Origin: Phaeospirillum sp.
GTDB lineage: Bacteria > Pseudomonadota > Alphaproteobacteria > Rhodospirillales > Magnetospirillaceae
Reading direction: 5' to 3'
DNA length: 64,000 nucleotides
Assembly (NCBI GenBank): GCA_030651575.1
Contig: JAUSFB010000044.1
Span: 62,001-126,000, forward strand
Part shown: positions 1 to 9,528 of the stretch, piece after piece
How the letters are laid out: every line of letters begins with the position of its first letter
How positions within the stretch are numbered: the stretch's first letter is position 1
The notes under the pieces: model-generated
What the model saw: the letters and a program-made list of their open reading frames with translations, nothing else
What the model was told of the DNA's origin: nothing
Database searches by the model: none
Made by a program: the position numbers and the translations under genes

Positions 1-550
1 ACACCTGCTCCTCGACGTCCTTCTTGGCACTGGCGATCTGGGCGTCGGTGTAGGGCACGCCGACCATGCGATTCACCGTGAGGTGAGTGGCGATGTCGGC
101 ATAGTCCAACGGACGCGTCAGATGCTTGTAGCCCGGCATGATGGATCCGGGGACCACATCACGCGGGTTGATCAGATGACGAACCTGCCAATCGTCGGTG
201 TACTTGCCACCGACGCGGGCCAGATCCGGACCAGTCCGCTTCGAGCCCCACTGGAAGGGGTGATCGTACTTGGACTCGGCCGCGAGGCTGTAATGGCCAT
301 AGCGTTCGACCTCGTCCTTGAACGGACGGATCATCTGGCTGTGGCAGTTATAGCAACCCTCGCGGATATAGATGTTACGGCCCGCCAGCTCCAGGGGAGT
401 GTAGGGACGGACACCGTCCACCTTCTCGATGGTCGATTCGATCGAGAACAGCGGGATGACTTCGACCAGACCACCGACGACGATCGTGAGAAGGATGCCG
501 ACGGCCATGAAGAAGATGTTGGTCTCGATTTTGGCGTGATGCTTGAACAT
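1..550 (-). CDS. ccoO: cbb3-type cytochrome c oxidase subunit II (CcoO), 3' part cut off by window edge
   Basis: Monohaem c-type subunit of the cbb3 terminal oxidase, which passes electrons from cytochrome c toward the CcoN active site on the periplasmic side of the inner membrane. About 183 codons from the ATG at 550 are visible; the C-terminus lies outside the window. The protein opens with a hydrophobic anchor (about residues 11-35). A CYNCH haem-binding motif follows at about residues 66-70, and a later MPGY segment may supply the Met ligand. It begins 12 bp after the ccoN stop, so the two are co-transcribed under the FNR-type box upstream of ccoN. ccoQ and ccoP would be expected just beyond the window. 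Confidence 0.95.
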   Translation of the reverse strand, partial: MFKHHAKIETNIFFMAVGILLTIVVGGLVEVIPLFSIESTIEKVDGVRPYTPLELAGRNIYIREGCYNCHSQMIRPFKDEVERYGHYSLAAESKYDHPFQWGSKRTGPDLARVGGKYTDDWQVRHLINPRDVVPGSIMPGYKHLTRPLDYADIATHLTVNRMVGVPYTDAQIASAKKDVEEQV

Positions 551-562
551 GGGTCGGTCTCC

Positions 563-1999
563 TCAGCGCGCGCCGCTAGTGGCGGAAGCGTAGGCCTCGT
601 CGGCGACGTCACCCTTGATGGTCTTGTAGATGTTGTAGACCATCACAAGCGAGCCGACCACGAAGAGCAGGCCGCCCAAGGCACGGATGACATAGTACGG
701 ATGCATCGCTTCCACGGTCTCGATGAACGAGTACTGCAAGAAGCCGAGGCTGTCATATGCACGCCACATCAAGCCCTGCATGATGCCCGAGATCCACATC
801 GCGGTGATGTAGAGCACGATGCCGATGGTGGCGACCCAGAAGTGAACGCCGACCAGCTTCAACGAGTATACTTCCTTGCGGCCCCACAGCTTGGGGATCA
901 GGTCGTACAAAGCGCCGAACGAAACGAAGGCGACCCAGCCGAGAGCGCCCGAGTGCACATGGCCGATGCCCCAATCGGTGTAGTGCGACAGCGAGTTCAC
1001 CGCCTTGATCGACATCATCGGACCTTCGAAGGTCGACATGCCGTAGAACGCCACCGACGACACCAGGAAACGCATGACCGGATCGGTCCGCAGCTTGTCC
1101 CAAGCGCCCGACAGCGTCATCAGACCGTTGATCATGCCCCCCCAGGACGGCATCCACAGCATGATCGAGAAGGTCATGCCCAGAGTCTGCGCCCAATCCG
1201 GCAGGGCGGTGTAGTGCAGGTGATGCGGGCCAGCCCAGATGTACAGGAAGATCAGCGCCCAGAAGTGCACGATCGACAGACGGTAGGAGTAGACCGGACG
1301 CTCGGCCCGCTTCGGCACGAAGTAATACATGATGCCGAGGAAGCCGGCGGTCAGGAAGAAGCCCACCGCATTATGGCCGTACCACCACTGGGTCATGGCG
1401 TTCTGCACGCCGCCAAAGATGTTGTAGCTCTTGGTGAGCGACACCGGAATGGCGAGGTTGTTGCCGAGGTGCAGCATGGCGATGGTCAGGATCATCGCGA
1501 AGAAGAACCAGTTGGCCACGTAGATGTGGGGTTCCTTGCGCTTCATGATCGTACCGGCGAAGACGATCAGGTACAGAACCCAGACCACCGTCAGAAACAG
1601 GTCGATGGCCCATTCCGGTTCGGCGTATTCCTGGCCCTGGGAATAACCCAGGACGTAGGACAGCGCCGCCATGACGATGAACAGCTGATAGCCCCAGAAC
1701 ACGACAGTGCTGAGACCCTCGCCGCCGAACAGGCTGGCGCGGCTGGTGCGCTGCACGATGTACAGCGAGGTTGCGAGAAGAACGTTACCGCCGAACGCAA
1801 AGATCACCGCGGAGGTGTGAACCGGACGCAAGCGCCCGAACGACGTCCATTCGAGATCTAGGTTCAGAACGGGAAAGGCCAACTGCAGGGCGATGAAATC
1901 GCCCGCCAGGAAGCCCACGACACCCCAGAAAACTGCTGCGATCGCAAACTTTTTGATCGCGTCTTCGCAATAGGGCGTGGCTTCGGTATTGATGCTCAT
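563..1999 (-). CDS. ccoN: cbb3-type cytochrome c oxidase subunit I (CcoN)
   Basis: Catalytic subunit of the high-affinity cbb3 oxidase; it reduces O2 to water and pumps protons under low oxygen. The 478-residue product is of normal length and carries about twelve membrane segments. Histidine motifs expected to bind haem b, haem b3 and CuB are visible ([39 protein letters not shown]). It is the first gene of a minus-strand operon with ccoO. Its 5' region shares a 228-bp divergent gap with the RlmI-like gene, and this gap contains a perfect FNR/FixK box, so induction at low oxygen is likely. The start is the ATG at 1999. Confidence 0.97.
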   Translation of the reverse strand: MSINTEATPYCEDAIKKFAIAAVFWGVVGFLAGDFIALQLAFPVLNLDLEWTSFGRLRPVHTSAVIFAFGGNVLLATSLYIVQRTSRASLFGGEGLSTVVFWGYQLFIVMAALSYVLGYSQGQEYAEPEWAIDLFLTVVWVLYLIVFAGTIMKRKEPHIYVANWFFFAMILTIAMLHLGNNLAIPVSLTKSYNIFGGVQNAMTQWWYGHNAVGFFLTAGFLGIMYYFVPKRAERPVYSYRLSIVHFWALIFLYIWAGPHHLHYTALPDWAQTLGMTFSIMLWMPSWGGMINGLMTLSGAWDKLRTDPVMRFLVSSVAFYGMSTFEGPMMSIKAVNSLSHYTDWGIGHVHSGALGWVAFVSFGALYDLIPKLWGRKEVYSLKLVGVHFWVATIGIVLYITAMWISGIMQGLMWRAYDSLGFLQYSFIETVEAMHPYYVIRALGGLLFVVGSLVMVYNIYKTIKGDVADEAYASATSGAR

Positions 2000-2147
2000 G
2001 CCGAACTCCTGTTTCGACCGGAAAAGGGTCTACCCGGAGCGTCCGGACCGGTAACCATGGCGACACCATGCCCCCGGAGCCGCTGGTCGGCCGGACGGTT
2101 CTATGCTCCAAGCGTGCGCACTATGACGAGAGTGGGACGCCCCGCCA

Positions 2148-2161
2148 TTGATATAAATCAA
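2148..2161. promoter_or_regulatory. FNR/FixK-type box upstream of ccoN
   Basis: The 14-bp sequence TTGATATAAATCAA matches the consensus TTGAT-N4-ATCAA at all ten fixed positions. Its centre is at 2154.5. On the minus strand a CATAGT hexamer at 2124-2119 could serve as -10, which would place transcription start about 41 bp from the box centre, as in class II FNR promoters. It probably activates ccoNO under low oxygen. Because the site is symmetrical, an effect on the divergent methyltransferase gene is possible. Confidence 0.85.
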
Positions 2162-2227
2162 AGACACCGTAAATTTCCTGCGTTTCCGACCTTTGCAGGA
2201 TAAGGCCGGAGGGATTAGAGTGCCGCC

Positions 2228-3433
2228 ATGACCGATCATATCACCGACTCTGCCGCCACCCGCCCCTGTCTCCGCCTCGCCAAGGGGCGCTCGAAGCGTC
2301 TGCGCGCCGGCCATCCTTGGGTGTTCTCCAATGAAATCGAGATGACCCCGGAGGCCAAGGCGTTGCCGCCGGGCAGTCTGGTGTCGCTGATCGATGCCGG
2401 CGACGAGCGCCTTGGCGTCGCCACCTTCAACCCCCATTCGCTGATCGCGGCCAGGGTGCTGTCGCGCCGGGCCGCCGATTCCATCGACCGCGATTTCCTG
2501 GCCGAGCGCCTGCGCGCCGCCCAATCCCTGCGCGACACCTTGTTCGACGGCCCGTTCTACCGCCTGATTCACTCCGAGGCCGATGGCCTGCCCGGCCTGA
2601 TCGTCGACCGTTATGGCGACGTCCTGGCGGTACAGACCAACACCGCCGGCATGGAGCGACTGCTTCCCGAACTGCTGGCCGCCTTCGATCTGGTGCTTCA
2701 GCCCAAGGCGGTCGTGCTGATCAACGACAGCCCGGTCCGCAAGCTGGAAGGGCTCGACCTCGAACACCGCGTCGCCGCCGGCGAGCTTGCGGGGCCGGTG
2801 GAGTTGGTGGAAAACGGCTGCCGCTTCGTCGCCGACCTCACCGACGGCCAGAAGACCGGCTGGTTCTTCGACCAACGCGACAACCGCGCCTTCGTCGCCC
2901 GGCTGGCCAAGGGCCGCCGGGTTCTCGACCTTTACACCTATGCCGGCGGCTTCGCCATCCAGGCGGCCAAGGCTGGCGCCGCCGAGACCGTGGCGGTCGA
3001 CCGCTCGGAACTGTCGCTGGCCCTGGCCGATCGGGCGGCGACCCTGAACGGCGTCACAGTGCAGACGGTACGGGCCGAGGTCTTCGCCGAAATGGAGCGC
3101 CTCAAGGCCGCCGGAGAGATGTTCGGCGTCGTGGTGGCCGACCCGCCCGCCTTCGTTAAATCCAAGAAGGATCTTGGCGCCGGCGCCAAGGGCTACCGCA
3201 AGATGGCCCGCCTTGCCGCAGCGCTGGTCGAGCCAGGCGGCTTTTTATTTTGCGCCTCCTGCTCGCACCACATGCCGGCCGAACAGTTCGCCGAGGAAAT
3301 CAGCCACGGCGTCCATGTCGCCGGCCGCACCGGCCGCATCATCCGCACCAGCGGCGCCGCCTCCGACCACCCGCTGCACCCGCTGCTGCCGGAAAGCGCC
3401 TATCTCAAGGCGATGATCATACAGCTGGATTGA
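2228..3433 (+). CDS. Class I SAM-dependent rRNA methyltransferase, RlmI-like (PUA + methyltransferase)
   Basis: Likely a cytosine-C5 23S rRNA methyltransferase of the RlmI/RlmO family. A PUA-like RNA-binding region fills the first 75 or so residues (KGRSKRLRAGHPWVFSNEI). A linker with LTDGQKTGWFFDQRDNR follows, then a Rossmann methyltransferase domain with VLDLYTYAGGFA and the DPPAFVKSK motif at about residue 304. The 401-aa length is normal for the family. It is divergent from ccoN and convergent with tam. The exact target nucleotide cannot be read from sequence, so no specific symbol is given. Confidence 0.88.
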   Translation: MTDHITDSAATRPCLRLAKGRSKRLRAGHPWVFSNEIEMTPEAKALPPGSLVSLIDAGDERLGVATFNPHSLIAARVLSRRAADSIDRDFLAERLRAAQSLRDTLFDGPFYRLIHSEADGLPGLIVDRYGDVLAVQTNTAGMERLLPELLAAFDLVLQPKAVVLINDSPVRKLEGLDLEHRVAAGELAGPVELVENGCRFVADLTDGQKTGWFFDQRDNRAFVARLAKGRRVLDLYTYAGGFAIQAAKAGAAETVAVDRSELSLALADRAATLNGVTVQTVRAEVFAEMERLKAAGEMFGVVVADPPAFVKSKKDLGAGAKGYRKMARLAAALVEPGGFLFCASCSHHMPAEQFAEEISHGVHVAGRTGRIIRTSGAASDHPLHPLLPESAYLKAMIIQLD

Positions 3434-3448
3434 GGAGCCCCCGAATCC

Positions 3449-4225
3449 TCAGAGCGATGCTCGCCGCGCCAGTAGAAACAGGCGACGGAACGGCAGCAGG
3501 GTCTTGCCGTCGGGGCGCGGCGGATAGGCGACGGCGATCCGGCGGCGGTATTCGGCCAGAAATCCGTCTCGCCAGTCGTCGTGCCCCTCCAAGGCCGCCA
3601 ACAGAGGCCGAAGCGCCGTGCCCATGGTCCAGGCCACCACCGGATCGTCGCCCTCCAGCACATGGAGGTATTCGGTCTCCCAAATATCGAGCGAGGCCGC
3701 CAACGGGGCCAGCAGATCATAATAGAAGGATGGCTCGAACACCGGAATCCGCGTCGCCGACGGCATCAACAGCCGGCGCCACGGCCCCGCCTCGGCGGCT
3801 TCGGCCATCAGGCGGTGGGAGGCGGCTGCGTGATTGCGCGGCATCTGCACCGCCAGCGTGCCCCCCGGCGCGACCATGGCCAGCAGACGGGGAAATAGCG
3901 CGCCATGCCCGTCCAGCCAATGCAGCGCCGCATTGGAGAACAGCACGTCCACCGGAGCCTCGGGCCGCCAGTCGCCCATATCGCCCAGGGCGTATTCGGC
4001 CCCGCCTCCGCCCCGTGCCACGGCCAGCATCTCGGGCGAGGAATCGATTCCGATGACTCTGGCCTGGGGCCACCGTGCCGCCAACAGGCGGGTGACATTA
4101 CCGGTGCCGCAGCCGAGATCGACGACCCGGCCGGGCGTCCCGGTCTCGATCCGGGCCAACAGATCCTGGGCCGGCCGCAGGCGCGGCTGGGCGAAAGCGG
4201 TATAGACGGCGGGGTCCCAGGCCAT
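3449..4225 (-). CDS. tam: Trans-aconitate 2-methyltransferase
   Basis: SAM-dependent methyltransferase that esterifies trans-aconitate, a by-product inhibiting aconitase; probably cytosolic. The 258-aa protein starts with the family-typical MAWDPAVYTAF and has motif I VVDLGCGTGN at about residues 34-43. DSSPEML then contacts SAM, and FSNAALHWL corresponds to motif IV. A strong Shine-Dalgarno (GAGGAGG) lies just before the ATG at 4225. It converges with the RlmI-like gene, with 15 bp between stops, and is divergent from the YbhN-type gene. Substrate assignment rests on family resemblance. Confidence 0.85.
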   Translation of the reverse strand: MAWDPAVYTAFAQPRLRPAQDLLARIETGTPGRVVDLGCGTGNVTRLLAARWPQARVIGIDSSPEMLAVARGGGGAEYALGDMGDWRPEAPVDVLFSNAALHWLDGHGALFPRLLAMVAPGGTLAVQMPRNHAAASHRLMAEAAEAGPWRRLLMPSATRIPVFEPSFYYDLLAPLAASLDIWETEYLHVLEGDDPVVAWTMGTALRPLLAALEGHDDWRDGFLAEYRRRIAVAYPPRPDGKTLLPFRRLFLLARRASL

Positions 4226-4260
4226 ATTGCCTCCTCAGGTCCAGGGAACGGGCAGCGGCA

Positions 4261-4320
4261 CTTTAGCAGAATCCTAGAATCTGCGACTCGGTATTCACAA
4301 GTCGTCGAATTGTGCTAAAG
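4261..4320. repeat. Nested inverted repeats between tam and the YbhN-type gene
   Basis: CTTTAGCA at 4261-4268 is repeated inverted as TGCTAAAG at 4313-4320. Inside it, CGACT at 4284-4288 pairs with AGTCG at 4300-4304. The nested dyad sits in the divergent intergenic region and could be an operator or a cruciform. No known regulator site was recognised. Confidence 0.45.
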
Positions 4321-4356
4321 CTTCCCGCCTCCGGTTCTGACGATATGTGGAATTCA

Positions 4357-5322
4357 ATGGCAAAACGGTGGTTGCCGTGGGCGCTCAAGGGAGTGTTTTC
4401 GGTCGGTCTGATCTGGTTCGTCCTCAGCAAGGTTGACCTGGCCTCGGCCTGGGGCCAAGCCAAGACGCTCGACCCCACGATGTTGGCCGTCGCCTTGGGC
4501 CTGGGCGTGTTTCAGGTCCTGCTGGGCGCGGTGCGCTGGTGGTTCGTGCTGAAGGCGCTGAAGGCGCTGTTTTCGCCGCTCCAGGCCGTCGTCGTCTATT
4601 ATATCGGCGTCTGTTTCTCCATCATCTTGCCGGTGGCCGGCGATGCGCTTCGCATGTGGAAGGCCCATCGCTCCGGCCTGACCCTGGGCGCCAGCGTCAA
4701 TTCGGTGATGCTGGAACGGGTCATCACCATCCTGGCCCTGGTCCTGCTGGTGGCGGGAACCCAGCCGCTGCTGCTGGCCCGCGCCCCGAACATTCCCGGT
4801 TCCTGGGTGTTTCCGGCCCTGTCGGTGCTGGGCGTGGCCGGAATCGTGGTCCTGTCGCTGCTCGACCGCCTGCCGCATACGCTGCATCGCTGGCGGGTGG
4901 TCCGGGGACTGGCCCATCTGGCCGGCGATACCCGCAGGCTGTTCTCCCAGCCCGGCTGGAGCGCCGCCACCCTGACCATCGCCATCATCGGCCATATCAA
5001 TCTGTCGCTGGTCGCCTATGCCCTGGCGGTCGGGCTCGGCCTCAATGTCGATGCGCTCGACTGCGTGGTGCTGGTGCCGCCGGTGATCCTGATCATGACT
5101 CTCCCCATTTCCATCGCCGGGCTGGGGCTGCGGGAAACCGCCATGGTGGCGGCGTTCGGCTATGTGGGAGTCGAGGCTCATTCCGCCCTGGCGCTGTCGG
5201 TGCTGTTCGCCCTGGTCAACATCGCCACGGCGCTGCCGGGCGGGGTCATCTGGCTGCTGTCGGCCGAGCATCCGAAACCGGAAGAGATCGCCGAGGTCGA
5301 GCACGCCGCCGAAGAAGCCTGA
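4357..5322 (+). CDS. YbhN/UPF0104-type membrane protein (lysylphosphatidylglycerol synthase TM-region family)
   Basis: Integral membrane protein of about 321 aa with seven to nine hydrophobic segments, resembling the transmembrane flippase-like half of MprF (UPF0104). It lacks the soluble aminoacyl-transferase half, so lysyl-lipid synthesis should not be inferred; the real role may be lipid or glycolipid handling. Recognisable features are the N-terminal LIWFVLSKVDL segment and a late PISIAGLGLRETAMV motif, close to the family's P-xS-xGGLG-xREGA pattern. The reading frame is open from a GTG at 4312, but the ATG at 4357 has GGAATT just upstream and begins a normal N-terminus (MAKRWLPWALKG). 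Confidence 0.75.
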   Translation: MAKRWLPWALKGVFSVGLIWFVLSKVDLASAWGQAKTLDPTMLAVALGLGVFQVLLGAVRWWFVLKALKALFSPLQAVVVYYIGVCFSIILPVAGDALRMWKAHRSGLTLGASVNSVMLERVITILALVLLVAGTQPLLLARAPNIPGSWVFPALSVLGVAGIVVLSLLDRLPHTLHRWRVVRGLAHLAGDTRRLFSQPGWSAATLTIAIIGHINLSLVAYALAVGLGLNVDALDCVVLVPPVILIMTLPISIAGLGLRETAMVAAFGYVGVEAHSALALSVLFALVNIATALPGGVIWLLSAEHPKPEEIAEVEHAAEEA

Positions 5323-5350
5323 TTTCAGCGCCCGACCTGATTTCAGCGCA

Positions 5351-5379
5351 TTGACTCTGTGACCTCGTCGGCTTATACA
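5351..5379 (+). promoter_or_regulatory. Sigma70-type promoter of rpmH-rnpA
   Basis: TTGACT (5351-5356) and TATACA (5374-5379) are separated by 17 bp, upstream of rpmH. The -10 overlaps TTATACACA (5373-5381), a one-mismatch DnaA box. Spacing to the GTG of rpmH leaves a leader of about 35 nt. Confidence 0.7.
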
Positions 5380-5422
5380 CAGCCGCTCATTTTCAAGTCC
5401 TGTTCGTATCGGAGTACCACCC

Positions 5423-5557
5423 GTGAAGCGTACCTATCAGCCGAGCAAGCTCGTCCGCGCCCGCCGCCACGGTTTTCGCGCTCGCATGGCCACCGTTGGT
5501 GGTCGCCGCATCATCGCCAACCGTCGCCGCCAGGGCCGCAAGAAGCTGTCCGCCTAA
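5423..5557 (+). CDS. rpmH: 50S ribosomal protein L34
   Basis: Small, very basic ribosomal protein of 44 residues, the usual bacterial length. The sequence is almost a textbook L34: [20 protein letters not shown] followed by a run of Arg/Lys ending KKLSA. It uses a GTG start at 5423 with a GGAG ribosome-binding site about ten bases upstream. It heads the rpmH-rnpA-yidD-yidC cluster. Confidence 0.97.
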   Translation: MKRTYQPSKLVRARRHGFRARMATVGGRRIIANRRRQGRKKLSA

Positions 5558-5572
5558 GAATCGTCCAAGGCC

Positions 5573-5959
5573 ATGACGGCGCGGCTCGATCGGCTGAAGA
5601 AGCGGCCTGATTTTCTGCGCGTCGCGGCTTTGAGGCGGAAATGGGCGGCGCCCGGCCTGATTCTACAGGCGGCGCCCGGCACCGGACCGGAAACGCAAGC
5701 CGACTCGCTTCGAGTCGGCTTCACCGTTTCCAAGAAGGTGGGCAATGCCGTCTGTCGCAATCGGGCCAGACGACGCCTGAAGGCGGCGGTGGACGAGATC
5801 TTTCCGGATCAGGCCGCGCCTGGGCTGGACTATGTGGTGATCGGCCGTCGCGAGACTTTGGAACGGCCATATTCTCTTCTCTTGCAGGATTTGGTGGCGG
5901 CGCTAAAACGTGTCGGCGGACTGCGGGCCTCGCCCGTCGCTCCGGCCAAGGAAGCGTGA
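5573..5959 (+). CDS. rnpA: Ribonuclease P protein component
   Basis: Protein subunit of RNase P; it helps the catalytic RNA cleave the 5' leader from pre-tRNA. The product is 128 aa and basic. It shows the conserved [10 protein letters not shown] start, [21 protein letters not shown] (the RNR motif) near residues 50-70, and DYVVIGR near residue 88. It begins 15 bp after the rpmH stop and is followed 8 bp later by yidD, so the cluster is almost certainly one transcript. Confidence 0.96.
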   Translation: MTARLDRLKKRPDFLRVAALRRKWAAPGLILQAAPGTGPETQADSLRVGFTVSKKVGNAVCRNRARRRLKAAVDEIFPDQAAPGLDYVVIGRRETLERPYSLLLQDLVAALKRVGGLRASPVAPAKEA

Positions 5960-5967
5960 GGAGCGGC

Positions 5968-6246
5968 ATGAACCCCATCGGCATGGCCATGCGCGGAACG
6001 ATCCGCATCTACCAGCTGGTCATTTCGCCGGTTCTGCCATCGAGCTGCCGTTTCATGCCGTCGTGTTCGTCCTACGCCATGGAGGCGATCCAACGGCACG
6101 GCCCGCTGGCCGGTTCGTGGCTGGCCACCCGACGGATCTGCCGCTGCCACCCCTGGAATGACGGTGGTTACGACCCAGTCCCCGAACCAAGCACCGAGTG
6201 TGGCGCCAAGGCCGCGCCGTCCCGAACGCCGGATAGGATGTCATGA
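5968..6246 (+). CDS. yidD: Membrane protein insertion efficiency factor YidD
   Basis: UPF0161 protein associated with the inner membrane that assists YidC-dependent insertion. The 92-aa product has the family signature almost intact: [10 protein letters not shown] near the N-terminus, [16 protein letters not shown] with three cysteines, and [18 protein letters not shown]. The ATG at 5968 is preceded by GAGGAGCGG. Its stop overlaps the yidC start (ATGTCATGA region, 6243-6246), a layout that suggests translational coupling. Confidence 0.95.
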   Translation: MNPIGMAMRGTIRIYQLVISPVLPSSCRFMPSCSSYAMEAIQRHGPLAGSWLATRRICRCHPWNDGGYDPVPEPSTECGAKAAPSRTPDRMS

Positions 6247-7952
6247 ACGATCAGCGCAACCTCTTCCTCGCCATCGCCATTTCGGTCGCGATCATGATTG
6301 GCTGGCAATACTTCGTGCCGCCCAAGCCGACCACTCCCACGACCCAGCAGGCGACGACCGAGATCACGCCGACGCCGGCGCCGGCCGTGGCGCCGCAGGT
6401 TCCGGGATCGCCCGCCGCCATCGCCGCCGTCGCCGAATCCCGCGCCGCCGCGCTGGACAAAAGCCGCCGCGTCGCCATCACCACCCCGTCGGTGCATGGC
6501 TCCATCGCCCTGTTGGGCGCGCGGATCGACGACCTGACCCTGGTCAAGTATCGCAGCTCCCCCGATGGCCAGAGCCCGGAAATCAACCTGCTGTCGCCGG
6601 CCGGCTCGCCCGAACCCTATTGGGCCGAATTCGGCTGGGTTCCCGCCGATTCCTCGGTCAAGGTTCCCGGCCCCGACACCTTGTGGGCGCAGCAGTCCAC
6701 CGGCCAGCTGACCCCCGACAACAAGCTGGTGCTGATCTGGGATAACGGCGAGGGGTTGCGCTTCGTGCGGACCTACGCCATCGATGCCGACTATATGTTC
6801 AGCATCGGCCAGCGGGTCGAGAACTATGGCGCCAAGCCGGTCTCGCTGCATCCCTATGCCCTGCTGGCGCGCACCGGCACCCCCGCGGTGGCCGGCATGT
6901 ATATCTTGCATGAAGGCCCGCTGGGCGTATTCGACGGCACCTTGAAGGAAGTCAAATACGACGACCTCAAGAAGGACGGCGCCTCGCGCTACAAGACCTC
7001 CGGCGGCTGGGCCGGCATCACCGACAAATACTGGCTGGCCGCCCTGGTGCCGCCGGCCAAGACCGAGGTCACCGGCCGTTTTGTCCATCAGCGCCTCGAC
7101 AACGCCGAGCGCTATCAGGTCGACTATCTGGCGCCGCCCCGGACCATCGAGCCGGGCAAGTCCGAGGAGACCGGCTTTCACCTGTTCGCCGGCGCCAAGC
7201 AGGTCAGCCTGCTGGACGGCTATTCGGAGACGCTGGGCATCGACCGCTTCGATCTGGCCATCGACTTCGGCTGGTTCTACTTCCTGACCAAGCCGTTCTT
7301 CTACCTGCTCCAGATGCTGCACACCGCGCTGGGCAATATGGGCCTTGCCATCCTGGCGCTGACCGTGGTTCTGAAGCTGGCCATGTTCCCGTTGGCCAAC
7401 AAGTCCTACGTGGCCATGAGCAAGATGAAGAAGCTCCAGCCCCAGATCAAGGTGTTGCAGGATCGCTTTGGCGACGACAAGATGCGGCTCCAGCAAGAGA
7501 TGATGGCGCTGTACAAGTCGCAGAAGGTCAATCCGGTTTCGGGCTGCCTGCCCATCATGGTTCAGATCCCGGTGTTCTTCGCCCTGTACAAGGTGCTGTT
7601 CGTCACCATCGAGATGCGGCACGCGCCGTTCTATGGTTGGATCCATGACCTGTCGGCCCAGGACCCCACCAACATCTTCACCCTGTTCGGGATGATCCCC
7701 TGGTCGCCGCCCAGCATGTTCCAGTTGGGAATCTGGCCGATCATCATGGGCGTCACCATGTATCTGCAACAAAAGCTCAATCCGCAGCCGACCGATCCGG
7801 TCCAGGCCAAGATGATGCAGTTCCTGCCGCTGATCTTCACCTTTCTGCTGGCTAACTTCGCCTCGGGTCTGGTGATCTACTGGGCCTGGAGCAACTCGCT
7901 GTCGATCCTGCAACAATGGGTCATCATGCGCCGGACGGAGGCGGAGTCCTGA
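6243..7952 (+). CDS. yidC: Membrane protein insertase YidC (OxaA)
   Basis: Inner-membrane insertase that works alone or with SecYEG. The 569-aa protein has an N-terminal anchor ([18 protein letters not shown]) and a Pro/Ala/Thr-rich linker. A large periplasmic domain follows to about residue 345, and then the conserved 60KD_IMP region with five membrane segments (from [16 protein letters not shown]). The cytosolic [10 protein letters not shown] loop and the [20 protein letters not shown] stretch are typical. It overlaps yidD at the 5' end, and its 3' end may overlap engB. Confidence 0.97.
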   Translation: MNDQRNLFLAIAISVAIMIGWQYFVPPKPTTPTTQQATTEITPTPAPAVAPQVPGSPAAIAAVAESRAAALDKSRRVAITTPSVHGSIALLGARIDDLTLVKYRSSPDGQSPEINLLSPAGSPEPYWAEFGWVPADSSVKVPGPDTLWAQQSTGQLTPDNKLVLIWDNGEGLRFVRTYAIDADYMFSIGQRVENYGAKPVSLHPYALLARTGTPAVAGMYILHEGPLGVFDGTLKEVKYDDLKKDGASRYKTSGGWAGITDKYWLAALVPPAKTEVTGRFVHQRLDNAERYQVDYLAPPRTIEPGKSEETGFHLFAGAKQVSLLDGYSETLGIDRFDLAIDFGWFYFLTKPFFYLLQMLHTALGNMGLAILALTVVLKLAMFPLANKSYVAMSKMKKLQPQIKVLQDRFGDDKMRLQQEMMALYKSQKVNPVSGCLPIMVQIPVFFALYKVLFVTIEMRHAPFYGWIHDLSAQDPTNIFTLFGMIPWSPPSMFQLGIWPIIMGVTMYLQQKLNPQPTDPVQAKMMQFLPLIFTFLLANFASGLVIYWAWSNSLSILQQWVIMRRTEAES

Positions 7953-8611
7953 CCGACGCCACGCCAGACGAGATCGAGCAGGCCGGCCTCGTCGAGGCCG
8001 GCCGTCTGCTGTTCGCGCGCGAATGCACCTTCATGCTGGGTGTGGCGGCCCTGACCGGGCTGCCCGACGCCAGCCTGCCGGAAGTCGCCTTTGCCGGCCG
8101 CTCCAATGTGGGCAAGTCCAGCCTGATCAACGCCCTGACCGGCCGCAACACCCTGGCGCGGACCTCCAACACCCCCGGCCGCACCCAGGAGCTGAATTTC
8201 TTCAATCTGGGCGAGCGTCTGATCCTGGTGGACATGCCGGGTTACGGCTTTGCCAGCGCCCCCAAGGGGCTGGTGGACAAGTGGACCCGGCTGGTCAACG
8301 GCTTCCTGAAGGGCCGCACCGTGCTGCGCCGCGCCATCGTTTTGGTGGATTCGCGCCACGGCCTCAAGGACAGCGACCGCGACATGATGAAAATGTTGGA
8401 CAAGGCCGCCGTGGTTTATCAGATCGTCCTGACCAAGGTCGACAAGATCAAGGCGTCCGAGCTGGAAGACGTCAGCGCCCGCACCCTGGACGAGATCAAG
8501 GGTCATGTGGCCGCTTTCCCCTCCCTGATCGCCACATCCTCCGAGACCGGGCTGGGCATCGCCCAACTGCGCGCCGAACTGACCACTCTCGCCAAAGGAG
8601 TGTCCCCATGA
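7916..8611 (+). CDS. engB: Ribosome biogenesis GTP-binding protein EngB/YihA
   Basis: Essential GTPase of 50S assembly and cell division. All G motifs are present: [10 protein letters not shown] (G1, about residues 61-70), NTPGRT (G2), DMPGYG (G3), TKVDK (G4) and a SSETG-type G5. The ATG at 7916 would overlap yidC by 37 bp and has no clear ribosome-binding site. An in-frame CTG at 7949, overlapping the yidC stop as CTGA and preceded by GGAGGCGGAG, gives a 220-aa product and is a serious alternative. The stop overlaps argB by ATGA, so the genes are coupled. Confidence 0.93.
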   Translation: MGHHAPDGGGVLTDATPDEIEQAGLVEAGRLLFARECTFMLGVAALTGLPDASLPEVAFAGRSNVGKSSLINALTGRNTLARTSNTPGRTQELNFFNLGERLILVDMPGYGFASAPKGLVDKWTRLVNGFLKGRTVLRRAIVLVDSRHGLKDSDRDMMKMLDKAAVVYQIVLTKVDKIKASELEDVSARTLDEIKGHVAAFPSLIATSSETGLGIAQLRAELTTLAKGVSP

Positions 8612-9528
8612 GCACCCCCGATTCTTCCGACATCATGCATGACCGCAAGGCCTGGCTGGACCGCGCCAAGACCCTGTCCGAGGCCCTGCCGTTCATGCGG
8701 CAGTTCTCCGACGAATCGCTGGTGATCAAGTTCGGCGGTCACGCCATGGAATCCGACGATCTGGCGCGGCTGTTCGCCCGCGACGTCGTCTTGCTCAAGC
8801 AGGTGGGGATCAACCCGGTGGTCGTGCATGGCGGCGGCCCGCAGATCGACGCCATGCTGAAGCGCCTGGATATCCAGACGCCGCGCGTGGACGGACTGCG
8901 CTATACCGACGAGGCCACCGTCGAGGTGGTCGAAATGATTCTGTCCGGCAAGATCAACAAGCAGATCGTCTCGGCCATCAATGAAGCCGGCGGCTTTGCC
9001 GTGGGCCTGTCGGGCAAGGACGGTCACCTGATCCGCGCCCGCAAGATGCGCCGTACCGTCAAGGACCCCGATTCCAATATCGAGCGGCTGCTTGACCTTG
9101 GTTTTGTCGGCGAGCCGGCAGAAATCACCCCGCATATCCTCGATTTCTTTCGCGAATCCGACATCATCCCGGTGATCGCCCCGGTGGGCATGGGACCGGC
9201 CGGCGAGACCTACAACATCAACGCCGACACCGCCGCCGGCGCCATAGCCGCCGCCGTCAATGCGCGCCGCCTGCTGATGTTGACCGACGTGGCCGGCGTG
9301 CTGGACAAGTCCGGAAATCTGATCCCGGAAATGACCGCGGCCCAGGTCAAGGCCTATATCGCCGATGGCACCATCTCGGGCGGGATGATTCCCAAGGTGG
9401 AGACCTGCCTGGAAGCGGTCGGGCAGGGGGTCGACGCCGCCGTCATCCTCGACGGCCGCGTCCCGCACGCCATCTTGCTGGAACTGTTCACCCCCCACGG
9501 CGTCGGCACCCTGATCAAGGCCGGCTGA
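8608..9528 (+). CDS. argB: Acetylglutamate kinase
   Basis: Phosphorylates N-acetylglutamate with ATP, the second step of arginine synthesis, in the cytosol. The 306-aa amino-acid-kinase fold protein has IKFGGHAM at about residue 32 and the substrate loop VVHGGGPQI at about residue 72. [12 protein letters not shown] and [15 protein letters not shown] follow near the C-terminus. An N-terminal extension with a helix ([20 protein letters not shown]) is typical of arginine-inhibited hexameric forms, so feedback control is likely. The ATG at 8608 overlaps the engB stop. argH is far away at 47.3 kb. Confidence 0.95.
   Translation: MSTPDSSDIMHDRKAWLDRAKTLSEALPFMRQFSDESLVIKFGGHAMESDDLARLFARDVVLLKQVGINPVVVHGGGPQIDAMLKRLDIQTPRVDGLRYTDEATVEVVEMILSGKINKQIVSAINEAGGFAVGLSGKDGHLIRARKMRRTVKDPDSNIERLLDLGFVGEPAEITPHILDFFRESDIIPVIAPVGMGPAGETYNINADTAAGAIAAAVNARRLLMLTDVAGVLDKSGNLIPEMTAAQVKAYIADGTISGGMIPKVETCLEAVGQGVDAAVILDGRVPHAILLELFTPHGVGTLIKAG

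Noticed and set aside
83-1861. 592-codon open frame on the plus strand opposite ccoN
   Set aside because: It is antisense to a clear ccoN gene, has His/Asp/Arg-rich nonsense composition and no ribosome-binding site; typical of high-GC shadows.
6168-7916. 582-codon minus-strand frame opposite yidC
   Set aside because: Antisense shadow of yidC with repetitive Gln/Gly/His content.
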